A stretch of DNA of 64,000 nt from Humulus lupulus (GCF_963169125.1 NC_084794.1:75365665-75429664), one strand, 5' to 3'. Positions 21,214 to 32,309 are shown, counted from the stretch's first letter. Notes: generated by a model not told the origin, from the letters alone. Numbers and translations: made by a program.

Positions 21214-24133
21214 TGTAATGCCCCAAATTTCCTAATAAGGTTTAGGACCTTGATTAGGAGGCCGGGGGGCCATAATTGATTTATTATGCTATTTAATGAT
21301 AATATGCATGTTTAGGTGTATTAAATATGCATGTGAACCCATTTGTGATTAATTGGGTGATTTTCATATTTTGGCCATTTCGGGCATTTTTGGTATATAC
21401 GTGAAATGGGCGTGGTGCTTTGTTATTATTTGGTTATGCCAGGGTTACCTAGCACAAGACGATCCTAGGAGGTAAGCTAGTGGGAAAGTCACAACGGGAT
21501 TTAAGCTTGACTTGGAGTAAGTCAAGGGGTATTTAGAGCATTACCGGGTTATTGGGTAATGGGAATTAATATTTGGTGATAAATTGGGAGTTAGTAAGAT
21601 CAGGGGGAAATTATGGGGGTTTTGACTATTTTGTCCCCGGGGGTGTTTTCGGGACCCCGGGCATTAGGATTTGGTTGAGGCTACTTAAGCTTGAAGTAAT
21701 CTTTTAAAAGGATAAAAAAGAACGTTCTGTACGTTCTCTCTCCCTAAAGTTTCCTTTTTGTCTCCCGATCGTTTTTTCGAAGATAACTTAAGTTCTAGGA
21801 CTCGGATTCAAGCGAGGATCGAGGCATAGCGATCCTAGGAAAGATTAGAAGCTTATTAGCCGGAGGATTTAGTTGGAAACAACTCAATCGGAGGTAATTC
21901 AAGTTTTAAGTTCTAAGTTTTTAAAGTTTTTAAGCTTGAATTGGATTTTGTGTTTTGATGTGTTTTTGGGTGATTTGAGACTTGGGTTTTATGGGTTTTG
22001 GATCATGGGGATGTTTGGGAACTTTGATTTTTGAGTTTGGAGATGTTTGGATATGTTTATGAAAGGATTTTAGATGAAGAAATGGAAGACTTTTGGTTGG
22101 GTCCGAGGTTGAGCCGCGGCTCAGTTCTTGGGCGCTGCGGCTCAAGCTTGAAGAAGTTGCTGAAATGGTGCTGATGGGCTATTTGAGTTGTGGCTCTATG
22201 GGGTAGAGCTGAGACTCTAATAGCTATTAGACAGTATTTTTGGGCCTGATTTGGGTGGGGCTGCGGCTCTAATGGATGGGGCCGCGACTCAAAAGAGGAA
22301 AAGTGACCAAAATGGGTTTTTAGTCATGGAAACTCAAACCTTGGGCCTCGGGATCATTCCTACTACCCGGATTAGTGAGGATTGATGTCTTGGAGGCTAA
22401 GTTTTAGTTCAAGGGTTGATTTTAGAACTTGAACTCATTGGATCACCATTTGTGGTTGTGACTAGGTTACCACTAGAGGCTTGGAATCGGGATCGTTCTT
22501 GTGGCTCGTTTGTTGGTAACCTGTGCTTGGACCCAAGGTAAGAAAACTGTACCCCATATGTGACATGCATGGCTATGATTGATGCATGTTGGATGTTGAA
22601 TGTGAACATTGATAGCATAATGAATGCTTGGCAATTTTTCCCATTTGCATATGATTATTATTAAGGCATGCTGGATGATTAAGTGTGATGCATGTGATGC
22701 ACGAGAAACATGTGATTAGGGCATGCCATGAATGATGAATATGAGATTGGTCAGAGCTTGAGTCTCTGTGTTTGTGCATGATTATAATTATGCTAGCAAC
22801 TGTTTAGTAAGCATGCTGAATGCCCTATTCTTGGATAATTGGCATATGATACACATTGGTAGCATTGCTTACTCATGCATGGCTCTGACTAATTAGTCAG
22901 ATTTGGCAAAGGTGCTAGTACCAACTGTGAAGCCGTGACTCACTAGTCAGGTTCGACAGTGGTGCTGGGCACTGGTCACGCACTGATTAATTAGTCAGGT
23001 TTGGCAAAGGTGTTAGTATCAACTGTGAAGCCGTGACTCACTAGTCAGGTTCGGCAGTGGTGCTGGGCACTGGTCACGCACTGACTAATTAGTCAGGTTT
23101 GGCAAAGGTGTTAGTATCAACTGTGAAGCCGTGACTCACTAGTCAGGTTCGGCAGTGGTGCTGGGCACTGGTCACACTATGCTAACTCACTAGTCATGAC
23201 AACCCTAGTGTGTAGTTCAAGCTATGTCGATTGGAACAAATCGACCCTCTGCATTGAATGACTCAAAGAGCATTAATGCAGGACCGACCTCAAGTTCGAT
23301 GAATATAAACAAGCATTTATCTAGCCAAGGGCTAGCCATGTAGAGCCATTGCGGGAAATGGGCACTGGGCCCCTAGTGACTTGGTTGTCAGTCACTCAGT
23401 ATGGTTTACTAGAACCTCAAGTGATATTCACTCGTCTGATCAGAGCTATGAGCTCTGCATGATCATTTTGATCATCATATGCATGGCTTGGGCACTGAGG
23501 CCCCAGTGACTTGCTTGTTGGTCACTCAACATGGTTTATTGGAACCTATAGTGTTACGACACTCATCTGATTAGGATTGACTTGATAGTCCTCCAATCAG
23601 AAGGCCAGGACTTCTTGTCCTGGATACCCCAGCATCTGTTTGAATTCATTTGCATGCTGAATAGAGCTATGATTGCTAGGCATGCCAGATATGATTTGAT
23701 ATCATGATATGACTGTTTATGAGCATATGAGTTTTCTTGCTGGGCTTCGGCTCATGGGTGCTTTGTGGTGCAGGTAAAGGAAAAAGGAAGCTGGACCATC
23801 CTTGAGTTGGAGAGCTAGGTGATGACATGTACATATGCAGCTGCTCGACCAATACTTGGGCGAGGTTTGAAAGTGGAACTAGGGCTGAATCCTGTTTTGC
23901 CGCTTAGAACGGCCTGTTGTAAACACTTTCTCGTAATAACCCTGAAATTATATTTTTGGGATCCCAATGTATACAGTAAACGTTCTAGTGAAACGTTATA
24001 TCCTAACCAAAGTTTTTAACCCCTAAATCACTAATCACACTTAGTTACACGTTTATGGCCAAACAACTCGATTATCGAGTTTAGCACTGTTTGCAATGTG
24101 CACTGTAGCGGTCCCTGGAGTTGGGGCGTTACA
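21214..24133 (+). repeat. Solo LTR, Tekay/Del type
   Basis: 2920 bp with ends TGTAATGCCCC ... GGGGCGTTACA (11-bp inverted repeat with one mismatch). Perfect 5-bp target duplication TTAGA at 21209-21213 and 24134-24138. There is no primer site or coding sequence. A product of LTR-LTR recombination after insertion near the end of the element A integrase gene. It is related to the LTRs of element E but clearly diverged. Confidence 0.93.
22885..23178 (+). repeat. 98-bp tandem repeat in the solo LTR (3 copies)
   Basis: Units start at 22885, 22983 and 23081, each CTGAYTAATTAGTCAG-TTGGCAAAGG followed by ACTGTGAAGCCGTGACTCAC and TGGTGCTGGGCACTGGTCAC. The same array, diverged, is present in both LTRs of element E (about 48328-48620, 54917-55210). 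Confidence 0.85.
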
Positions 24134-24170
24134 TTAGAATGGCGAATATCTACGACCTTACTATCAGTAG
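24134..24170 (+). pseudogene. Element A integrase, last residues
   Basis: After the duplicated TTAGA the frame reads NGEYLRPYYQ and stops at TAG 24168-24170. This equals the NAIHLKKHYQ end of element D, so this is the natural end of the polyprotein. Confidence 0.85.
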
Positions 24171-24374
24171 TGTAGGAATGATGCTTTTATTGTAACCAAG
24201 CTTGTTTATTTTTCAGAATTTTCGTTAATAAAGTGTTCAACTTTGCTTGCTTTACTAAACGTTGTATTTTTTGCAAACTCTTTTAATTTAATAACCTATG
24301 GTCACATTCATAGGATATTAAGGGGGCATCAGTGGTGTACAATAATACCATAAGTTTGAAAAAATAAAAAACAC

Positions 24375-24690
24375 AAATAAAAATGTCTGGATCGTTAACC
24401 CGACATAAAAATGTTATGTATACACGTAAACTAACAAAAATGTCTGGATTATTAACCCGACATAGAAGTTACAAGTGTATACGCGAGCCAAAGCTGTCTG
24501 GATTTGACCAGATACGTGAGCTAAGATGATCTAGACATAACTAGGCTACAAAATTATAAGCTATCTAGATTTGACCAGATAAGTGAGCTAAGATGATCTG
24601 GACATAACCAGATTATCGAAATTATAAGTGTCTGGATATGACCAGATACGCGAGCTAATATGATTTGGATATAAATAAACCTACTTCGAA
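24375..24690. repeat. Short tandem repeats after pol, element A
   Basis: Irregular repeats built on GTCTGGATTTGACCAGATA and GTGAGCTAAGATGATCTGGA; earlier units read GTCTGGATYRTTAACCCGACATA. The palindromic core CTGGA...CCAG is shared with the 119-bp array at the same position in element D. Confidence 0.7.
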
Positions 24691-25204
24691 TTAAGTCGAG
24701 ATCGAGGCTGGAATATTTTGCAAAAAGTTAGTTTTAACCTCACAACCTTGGGGAGCTACTCGAGGAAGAGGAAAAGTGACTAGAAAATCATGATATAACT
24801 AAACTACTTTTCTAACACGCCATATAAAGTACTTTCGAGTGCATGGTAAAAGTAAGGTTCGACCTTGATAAATAACGAGATCGGATATGGATACATCGAG
24901 TAAACTGTGCATGAATGCATCGAAACTCGAGCTTAAATCCAACAGATGTGTTTGTATGAATAAACAAACATAAAAGCAAACCTTTAATATCAAATGTTTA
25001 AAATATTTTGACCTAGAAATGTAAAGCAAAAATGTTAAAGTAAAAACTTAATATAAAATTAAGTGTATAAAAATTTTCGAGCATAGAAAATCAAATGTAA
25101 AAGTTTGAACAAATATAAAATAGCCATTAAGCGAGCTATCAATTGTCTTTTCCCCAAGTGTTTAAATAAAAAAGAAAGACAAAACGGAGGTTACAAAAAA
25201 CTTA
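24691..25204. other. Element A internal non-coding DNA
   Basis: AT-rich stretch between the tandem repeats and the end of the antisense gene. No ORF or repeat was recognised; a terminator for one of the converging transcripts could lie here. Confidence 0.4.
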
Positions 25205-25716
25205 ATGGGACGCAGTCCATGACCTCGCTTTCAGGAAGTAGGTGCATCCTCCCGCCTTTTCGGCCTCCTCCTTGAGTCGATCTTGCCACCTCGCCAGGAT
25301 TTCCTCTTTAAGAGTATCAAGAAAGCTCGTGTCAAGATCAGCGTTGTTGGCCCAGATTCGGTACATGGCCATATCAACCGCGTGATCCTTCTTTCCTCTA
25401 GGAGGCGAGCCTTCTCACCCTCGATTATGTCAAAGGTGGCCTTCTTCTCCTCCTCAAGCTAAGCATTTAGCTCTTCAAGCTCCTTGATCCTCGAGTCCCT
25501 CTCCTTAATCTCAGAGTCTTTAGCCTCAAGCTTTGAATTCGTAGCCTTAAGCTCGTCTGCAAGCTTCAGCTGGAGATTCTTCGACTCTTGAGCATAAGAC
25601 ATGCTTGAATGGACTTCATTGTTCAGTTTGTAGTTTAGTTGAGAAAATGCAGCAAGGCTCTGTACATAAACAAAATGGGTTAGAGCATATACCAAATAAA
25701 CTTGAACAGGTAGCAT
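25205..25716 (-). pseudogene. Element A antisense gene, coiled coil and C-terminal part
   Basis: On the minus strand, 25716-25459 encodes a charged heptad-like stretch (LADELKATNSKLEAKDSEIK, RDSRIKELEEL), a likely coiled coil. A TAG follows at 25459-25461, and the frame goes on with EEEKKATFDIIEGEKARLLE. After a frameshift the end reads MAMYRIWANNADLDTSFLDT, LKEEILARWQDRLKEEAEKA. The same order (coiled coil, then WAYNPDTDFSFL) closes the antisense gene of element D, which supports a real, related protein. Function unknown. Confidence 0.65.
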
Positions 25717-25951
25717 GACAGAATAAAGATAATTACCGAGGAGATGAGTTCGCTACCTTTGTCATAAAGGGTGTTGGTGTCTCGACAAGAGGTTAGGAAC
25801 TACCATTGAGGGGCCCCAGTATTGCTGAAACTCTGGCTAACTCAAGACAGTACGTCCGAGCCAAGGTTGGCTCCATGTTTCCCCGCGGTGTTATCAATCA
25901 TGTACTCAGTGGAATGAGTCGAAACCGACAACAGGTGTTCCCGAGCGGGAA

Positions 25952-26627
25952 TCAGCTTCTTTGGGGCCGGCGCGGTCTTTTGAGAGGCATAGGGAGTGTT
26001 ACTTCAGCAGATACCCTGACCTCAGGGTCTACAGCAGCAGCTTGGCTCAGGCCGTGGGAGTCTAGGGGTGGAGGAGTCGCCTCAGTTCTTTTTGGGACCA
26101 TAGAAGGGCATCCCACCCTCTGCGACGCCCTTGGAAATTTGCTTTGTTTTGCTCCCGAGTGGCGGTTAAGCACGTTGTCGAGATCGGACTCCATATCGCC
26201 TGCATACACAAGTCACACATTAGTTAACAACCTTAAATTAAAAAAAGAAACAAAGGTTAAAGTAGAAAGAAACCTTACTGGAACTCTCCTCCGAGCTTGT
26301 GCTCGATGACCATGTAATCCCCCTATCTTCAAAGGAGGCTGGGAGAGTCCCTTTCCTATACGAGGGTGACAGCCTCAAAAGGTCCCTATAGTCGTTGGTA
26401 TCGTACTGAACAGTGACCCCATCCCAAACTTCATTTAAACTATACATAGTTTGGAATTTTCCTAACCAACTATCAAACCTATGAACCTTCTCATCTACCC
26501 AAGACCATACATGGAAATTATCCCTGGAATTCGGGAATAGGATCAAGGTGTCGGGCTTATGCTTTAGCAGGGAGGGGGACCACATAGCCGAGCTAAGAAT
26601 GACTTTACCTCCACCACTCGAGCTCAA
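25952..26627 (-). pseudogene. Element A antisense gene, middle exons with a 79-bp intron
   Basis: Minus-strand 26627-26279 is open (LILFPNSRDNFHVWSWVDEK, WDGVTVQYDTNDYRDLLRLS, ITWSSSTSSEESSSK) and ends at a GTAAGG donor (GT at 26278-26277). An acceptor TATGCAG lies at 26201-26200, and the next exon runs from 26199 to 25952 (DMESDLDNVLNRHSGAKQSK). The intron 26200-26278 is canonical GT-AG. A stop at 26625-26627 side and frame changes mean the present copy is broken. Function unknown; it lies between the Transposase_28-like part and the coiled coil. Confidence 0.6.
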
Positions 26628-26699
26628 AGCCTCGTCGTTTGCTTCAATTCCCGAGCACGAGTGTTTGTGACGACGAGCTACTGAGGAATGGGCCCTTGA

Positions 26700-26940
26700 G
26701 TTCGTTGACCTCTACCTCGAAGGAAGCTTCTCAGTGGGAAGAGGTACGTGCTCCCACTGGTATACTTACGGTAAGCGACATCATCCGTCGACTAATCCTG
26801 CTCCAGGAGGTCGCAGGCTCAAAGTTTATCTTCATGGAGAAGATAAGACAGGGAGCGCCTACCGTAAGGCAATTGGATTAGGGCCTTCTTGTGCTCCACC
26901 ATCAAATCCGTGGGTGTGGGATGGTGAAAATTAACTGAAG
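26700..26940 (-). pseudogene. Element A antisense gene, short decayed segment
   Basis: Minus-strand 26931-26820 reads NFHHPTPTDLMVEHKKALIQ and PYGRRSLSYLLHEDKL, then a stop. I place it in the antisense gene because of position and orientation only. The remaining bases to 26700 are degenerate. Confidence 0.4.
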
Positions 26941-26957
26941 AAATGAATACATGTCAT

Positions 26958-27296
26958 TAGTGTTGGGGTTTTATGCTCTAATTAAAACCCAAATTCTTTG
27001 TAACTTCATTTTATTATCAATAAAAGAATAGAAATCATTTTTTGACTTGGTCAATCACTTTGCTCACATGTTTTATTTTCATGATTATTTGTTTAATATA
27101 AACTTCTATTAAATCCCGAGCATATAGCTAATCTTATTTATAGTAACATCACTTAGCTAATCTTATTTGTAGTGACGTCTCCAATAAGTTATCATAAACC
27201 TAACAAATAAATTTAGTAACTTATTAATTCCTTGTGACTCCACTAAAGACTCGGAATTGCACTATTGAATTCATAGAACACTTTATAACTAGGCAC
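26958..27296. mobile_element. Copia LTR fragment inside the antisense gene
   Basis: Starts TGTTGGGGTTTTATGC and is AT-rich, unlike the GC-richer antisense gene around it; the middle part (TATCAATAAAAGAATAG ... GACTCCACTAAAGACTCGG) resembles the LTR of a common plant Copia group. The right edge is uncertain and no target duplication was found. It replaces or interrupts the region where the antisense gene should continue. Confidence 0.45.
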
Positions 27297-27766
27297 ATCA
27301 GTGAGTCGGACAGTCTCAAGCCGTGGCAAGCAAGGATGTCAGAAATTTGTCCCGTCGAAGTCACCGAGCTCCAGAAATGCTTGGCTTCAAAGAGGTCCTC
27401 CCTGGAGGTAGGAATGGTAGCAGCTTCCGAGGTAGATGGACTGTTTGAAGGGTCCTCCAAAAAGGAAAAGGAAAGTACACCAGGCTCAAAAGCAATGATG
27501 ACTTTAAGCTTGGGATCGAGGAGGATAAGTCTGAGCTCGTGATCTGGATCTGGATACATTGCAACCCGATGTTTCCTCCTTTTTCTTTCCTCGACCTCAT
27601 CAATCGAACGTCGGAAATGGGCTCGAATATCTTCTTGCTCGCACCTCACTTTGTACTCGCAAATCAACCGCTGGTTTCGAGTGAAGGGAAATTCTGGATT
27701 TGAAGTTGTTGAAGAGTAAGGGATTGTGAGCACTGACCCCCACCATTTCTCAGAATTCTGCAACAT
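27297..27766 (-). pseudogene. Element A antisense gene, first coding exon
   Basis: Starts at ATG 27766-27764, immediately after an excellent acceptor (TTTCTTGCTAG, AG at 27768-27767). It encodes MLQNSEKWWGSVLTIPYSST, RRSIDEVEERKRRKHRVAMY and FEAKHFWSSVTSTGQISDIL followed by CHGLRLSD. The last part parallels AFFEAERIVSKITDQ...HNIGLG in the D-type gene, so A and D carry related but strongly diverged antisense genes. The ORF continues to 27224 only by reading into the inserted Copia LTR fragment. Confidence 0.65.
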
Positions 27767-28310
27767 CTAGCAAGAAAGAAAAGGGTAAGGGCCAAGCATA
27801 CAAGAATTCAGAGTATGATTTTAGGTGATTCGCGCTCGAAGGCTCGAGATCACGGAGTAATCTCGATCGAGATCACGGTCTCGAAAGGACGGGTTGAATT
27901 CGAGGAAGACCCCCGAACTATTGTAAGGTTTGGGCTTCGAGCGTGTATTCGACGTGAGGGTTGGAAAGTGTGGGTTCATTTTAAGAATCCTAGATTTTCA
28001 TGGGAAAAGTTGACGATTACTCAAAAAGGTGATAATTTTGGGATTCATGCAATTTAAAACCCTAATTCAGTACCCCATTTCTTGGTCTACATGATACACC
28101 ACCCGTAGTCTAAAAGGTAGAAAACCTATATCTGCATTTTTTGCACTAAATCTGGGTTTGAAGCCCACGATTTCAAGGATTTTTTGTTCCAAAGTTTATG
28201 AAGTATCAGCTAAACTACATTGCTAAGGCAACAAACTATTGAATATGTTCATAAGGAAAGGAAGTACATAAAAATGCATGGAAAAATAAAGAATAAGAAA
28301 TAGAACTTAC
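27767..28310 (-). other. 5'-UTR intron of element A antisense gene
   Basis: Donor GTAAGTTC (GT at 28310-28309) and acceptor TTTCTTGCTAG (AG at 27768-27767) on the minus strand, 544 bp, ending directly before the ATG. Element D has an intron in the same position. Transcript evidence is needed. Confidence 0.55.
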
Positions 28311-28520
28311 GCACAGAAGCAGCTTGCAGGTATAGCAAGATTGATGATTGAAGGAGCGGTGTCAGAGAAGCTCTCACAGAGTTGAAGATGCCAAGGATAT
28401 TTTGCCTCCTTGGTCTGGAAAACATGGAAGAACAGAAAAGACTTTTTAAGTTCTAGTTTTTCTTCTTTTTTCTTTGAAAAATCAAGACGCGAAAATGAAA
28501 TGAAGAAGACGATACAGGCT

Positions 28521-28528
28521 TATTTATA
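28521..28528 (-). promoter_or_regulatory. TATA box of element A antisense gene
   Basis: Minus-strand TATAAATA in GGGCCTATAAATAAGCC, about 210 bp upstream of the predicted 5'-UTR donor. It is internal to the element and points away from the 3' LTR. Confidence 0.6.
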
Positions 28529-28788
28529 GGCCCTAGGGAATGTCAAGGGTTGAACTGATCTGGACCATTGGCCAGATTTAGTATCTGATCAAAAGGTCGG
28601 GTACAGACGTGGCGATGGCAGCATAAAGTTGGCAAACGAATAGACGTGGGTATGGTGAAAAAGCACTCGAGTACTCTGATTGAGCAACCCATGATTGACG
28701 TGTGTCCACACTCGAGTATATTAAGTGGCTCAGTTTTCGAAAGCGGCAGTTCAAAAGTTTCATTCTCATGGGATTTGAACTGATACTT

Positions 28789-28802
28789 TTGAGGGGGGGA
28801 AA
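28789..28802 (+). promoter_or_regulatory. Element A polypurine tract
   Basis: TTGAGGGGGGGAAA directly before the 3' LTR start TGTTACACCC. Confidence 0.85.
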
Positions 28803-29634
28803 TGTTACACCCAGATTTCGAGAACGAAAATCTTGATCTCGAAGCTCAGGCTTGTAATGTGTAAGCTTGAGACTAGCATAGTCATCATGTGATCCACAAG
28901 TCAGAAACAGTCTCGCTAAAGCTGTAAGTGACAACCTCGTGAGCTCGAGGATTATGTCACCTCGAAGGTGCTCCGAGCTCATAAGTTAGGCTCGCAACTC
29001 ATAGTAGCAATGGTTCAACACTTGTATAAACTTCTTGATTCATTTCCTGCCCTCAAACAAGATGGTTCGAACTCGAGAGCCGTAAGCTTGAAGGGGATGG
29101 CTTTGTCAATGGTTACTTATTGGGAGCATAGGCGAACCAAGATGACGAGCTCGTAATGGGCAAACGGTCTTGAAGGCACATGGATCTAGTGTCTAAACTC
29201 GTTGGCTGTGTGTGAACGTACTTATTGTTATAAATTCCTTATGTTTAAGGGATCTGATGTAATTTGTTATTAAATCCCACATATTTTGGGATATTACTGT
29301 ATACGTGATAACTGTATGCATTGAATGACATTATTTTATTTGATTTGAATAATAACTTCATGAGATATGTGGGAAACAATTCAGAAATCTCCTCTATAAA
29401 TAAAGAGGGATAATTCATTTGTAAAGGACCGAAATATTGATATTGGAAAAAACTTTGTACATTTGCTTCCACAGAGCTATGAGAGAATTCTAAAGAGTTA
29501 ATAACACTGACTCGTGAACTAGGCAGATTTTAACTGTTGAACCACGTAAAAGATCATGTCTACATTTTCTATCTCCTCTGTTATATTTTTGTTTAATTGC
29601 TTTTTTTTTAAGTTGACGAAAAACGGCGTCAACA
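28803..29634 (+). repeat. Element A 3' LTR
   Basis: 832 bp, TGTTACACCCAGATTT ... CGGCGTCAACA; TATAAATA at 29395-29402. Followed by GGTAT, the target duplication. Confidence 0.92.
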
Positions 29635-29750
29635 GGTATAAAATGGTATTTAAACAAAATATAGGAATGTAATTTAGTATTTTTGAAATCATTAATGGTA
29701 TAAATGGATATATATATATAAGCAAAATATAGAAGGTAAAATAGTACATA
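29635..29750 (-). repeat. Inverted partner of the 2580-2860 repeat, part 2
   Basis: Reverse complement contains TATATTTTGCTTATATA, TGATTTCAAAAATACTAAAT and ATATTTTGTTTAAATACC, aligning with 2595-2690. It was contiguous with 12380-12521 before element A inserted. Confidence 0.5.
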
Positions 29751-31352
29751 CTCATGAAAAAATTGTTAATTTTAATTAATTAGCTTCTATTACATCGTGT
29801 ATAAACCCGACATGACAGACTTTACCAAGTCGTTTATATATCTAACAATCTATTACCTCACTACGTCCTAACTCCACTTCACCGATTGATCTACTTCAGC
29901 TTTTAACCAACGTAGAGAATTTTTGCATTCAATTTATATAAAGTTTTAAAATAAGTTAGGCTAACTCCATATTTCTTGTTTTTTTTAGTTTTATTGGTTT
30001 AGTTACATATTCTGAAGAGTAAAATACAAACCAGCTATATGTGCAAATTCTGGTCAATGATGCCCAATATTGAGGATCAACAATTTATTATTAGATGGTT
30101 TATAGAGCCATCGAATATATTATGGCCTAGAGATCGAGAAATAAATGGGGTTGGCAAAAATTCTAGATTCCCAATTTAACTAACATTTATTATTAGATGG
30201 TTTATAGGGCCATCGAATATATTATGGCCTAGACATCGAGAATTATACATTTATACACTACAACCAAAAATAACTTTTTATGATACTAATTTCGTCAATT
30301 AATTTTGCTAAATGGCATAAAAAAATATCGGGGCTTTTGATGTTGTGCAAAATAGTTAGTTGGATGAAACTATGCAATAAGCTTAGACCTAGCCGTCTGA
30401 ACATATTTGGGAGCCTTCGCAAAAAATTTAATTGGAAGTTTTTCTAAATTATTAGTACGAAAAAAATATAAAAATTAATTTAATATTTTATAATACAGAA
30501 TTACTAAATTTACTACTGCAAATTCAAAAGACAAAAGTATGACAGTTCAAGTAAGCAAAATATTATATACACTGAATAATTTTTTTAATCTTTTATATTT
30601 AAGTCAAAGTCTAATCTTTCAAAAAAAAAAAAAAGTCAAAGTCTAATAAATTTATTTTAAATAAAAGTAAAGTTATGTGTAGGCAATAATAAACTTACTA
30701 ATAAGAAAATTCTTACCTAATAATAATTATAAATTTTTTATTTTTATGTGGGTCATAAAGAAATAATATTTTAATCATAGCAATTTTTAATAGTTAGTTA
30801 ATCAGTGTTCTGAGTTTTTCTTCTCAACTAAATAATTAACATGAAAAACTTCTCTAGAAAAAGAATTAATATGACAAAAGATGAGTAAGAAATTATTATT
30901 TTAAAATGATTTTTAAAAATATAATTTTAATTTCCAAACCAATCTATAACATATATAAAAGAGTGAAGAGTGAAGTGAGCCAAAAAAATTTGTCAAGTTA
31001 TTTTGTCTTTAAATTAGTGACTATTCATTAGTAAAGTTATTTTCACATTTTGTGTCTAACATCAATATACTTATAATTAACTATAATGTTCAATACAAAT
31101 TACTATTGTTACAAATTAAACTTGGCTAAAACTATTTTTTTTTATCATTTTTCATAATTTTATTTTTTCTATAGTGAATATATATATTAAAGAGTGAAAG
31201 AACCATAACTCTTTTTTTTTTTTAAATAATTTATTTTTTTCAAATTATTTATATTTTATTTACTATCATATATGAAATTATTTTGAAATATATATGATTA
31301 AATATATTTAACACATACATATATATATATTAATAATGGATTTGTAAGTAAA
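29751..31352. other. AT-rich DNA with one short duplication
   Basis: 1.6 kb without a recognisable gene. The only structure noted is a direct repeat of 57 bp (30084-30140 and 30186-30242, containing GATGGTTTATAGRGCCATCG), about 100 bp apart. Poly-A/T tracts and TA repeats are frequent near 31100-31330. Confidence 0.5.
30084..30242. repeat. 57-bp direct repeat, 2 copies
   Basis: TTTATTATTAGATGGTTTAT begins both copies, and CATCGAGAA or GATCGAGAA ends them; they differ at about two positions. A local tandem duplication of about 102 bp. Confidence 0.85.
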
Positions 31353-31374
31353 CATTACTACAAAATACTTTTTA

Positions 31375-31775
31375 TGGGACACTTTTTTAGGACACGCACA
31401 TAAATGCAAGTCCTTAAAAATATTTATGAAGTTTTTAGGACACTCATTGAGAGTCCTAAAAAAACGCAATTTAGGACTCGCAATGAGTGTCCTAAAAGAA
31501 AATGCGAGTCCTAAAAAAATCTGAGCTATAAAAATAATTGTTTTACTTAATATTTTTAAGGACATGCTTTGGGAGTCCTTAATACTCTTTTAGGACTCGC
31601 AATGAGTATCCTAAAAGAATCTGCGAGTCCTAAAAAATCTGGGCTAAAAAAAAAGTGTCTTACTTAATAAATTTAAGGTCTTTCTTTGAGAGTCCTTAAT
31701 ACTATTTTAGAACTCGCAAGTCCTAAAAAGGTATTAAGGACTCCCAAAGCAAGCCCTTAAATATTTTATGTAAAA
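31375..31775. repeat. CACTA subterminal inverted repeats
   Basis: At least eight units of the type TAGGACTCGCAATGAGTGTCC or its variants (GGACATGCTTTGGGAGTCC, GGTCTTTCTTTGAGAGTCC). Each unit is itself an inverted repeat (GGACTC ... GAGTCC), and units also recur in tandem with a spacing near 115 bp. Confidence 0.8.
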
Positions 31776-31874
31776 CACTTAAAGACAGCCATATACATTT
31801 CAAAATTATAGGGTTACATACTTAAAAAACTATACACATTTGGGAATTTTATTACTCAAAACCAGCAACCACAC

Positions 31875-32190
31875 GGCTGCTAAATCAACCACATGACCAA
31901 GACTGCTGAACGGCTGAAGGAGATGAACGGTAGCAGGTGGTGAACAGCGCTCGACGGAAGTGACGGTGGTGAACGGCACTGGGTTCTCGGTTCCAGCATT
32001 CTCGGCGGCGCTCGACAGCGACTGTGTTCTCTCGGCTCCAGCACTCACGGCGGCACACTACCGTGGCTTCAGCACTCACGACGGCGGAGGTCTCGGCTCC
32101 AGCTGTCTCGCCAGTGGTGCAGGGTCTCGGCTCCAGCAGGTTCTCGGTGTGGGTTCGTGGAGGTTGCTCACGGTTCCAGCCGTGGTTCAG
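31875..32190 (+). promoter_or_regulatory. GC-rich leader / first exon of CACTA TNP2 gene, candidate
   Basis: A GC-rich island in AT-rich DNA, containing repeated TCTCGGCTCCAGC units (near 32030, 32092 and 32126). It ends with a donor-like TTCAG/GTATATAT at 32190/32191. An acceptor AACAAATAG lies 7 bp before the TNP2 ATG at 59825. I infer a non-coding first exon and a 5'-UTR intron into which element D inserted. The ORFs in the island look like chance products. Confidence 0.5.
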
Positions 32191-32309
32191 GTATATATAT
32201 TACTTTTTTTTATTATTTGTTTGGTTATATAAATATATATATATATTGTAATTTCATATATATATATATATATGATATCATATTTATTTATAGGATTGGT
32301 ATTTATTTA

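Larger units (their letters stand above)
12522..29634 (+). mobile_element. Ty3-gypsy element A (Tat lineage), nested insertions inside
   Basis: Two matching LTRs (12522-13355, 28803-29634) bound the element. Flanks are GGTGT and GGTAT, a 5-bp target duplication with one change. The internal order is gag, protease, RT, RNase H, second RNase H, integrase, tandem repeats, then an extra gene on the minus strand and a polypurine tract. The second RNase H and the extra gene place it in Tat. It has been interrupted by an LTR composite (18868-20578), a solo LTR (21214-24133) and probably a Copia LTR fragment (about 26958-27296). Without these its length would be about 12.1 kb. Confidence 0.88.
31353..32309 (+). 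mobile_element. Second CACTA element, 5' end (left of the element D insertion)
   Basis: Begins at CATTACTACAAAATAC (a degenerate CACTACNAGAAA terminus) followed by about 400 bp of inverted subterminal repeats. A GC-rich leader with a splice donor comes next. At 32310 it is interrupted by element D and continues at 57523 with the TNP2 and TNP1 genes. Its 3' end lies beyond the window; with the insert removed at least 7.4 kb belong to it. Confidence 0.7.

Noticed and set aside
31885..32251. Several overlapping ORFs on both strands in the GC-rich patch
   Set aside because: Low-complexity Ala/Val/Ser/Arg products of repeated CTCGGCTCCAGC DNA, no domain; better explained as an untranslated leader.
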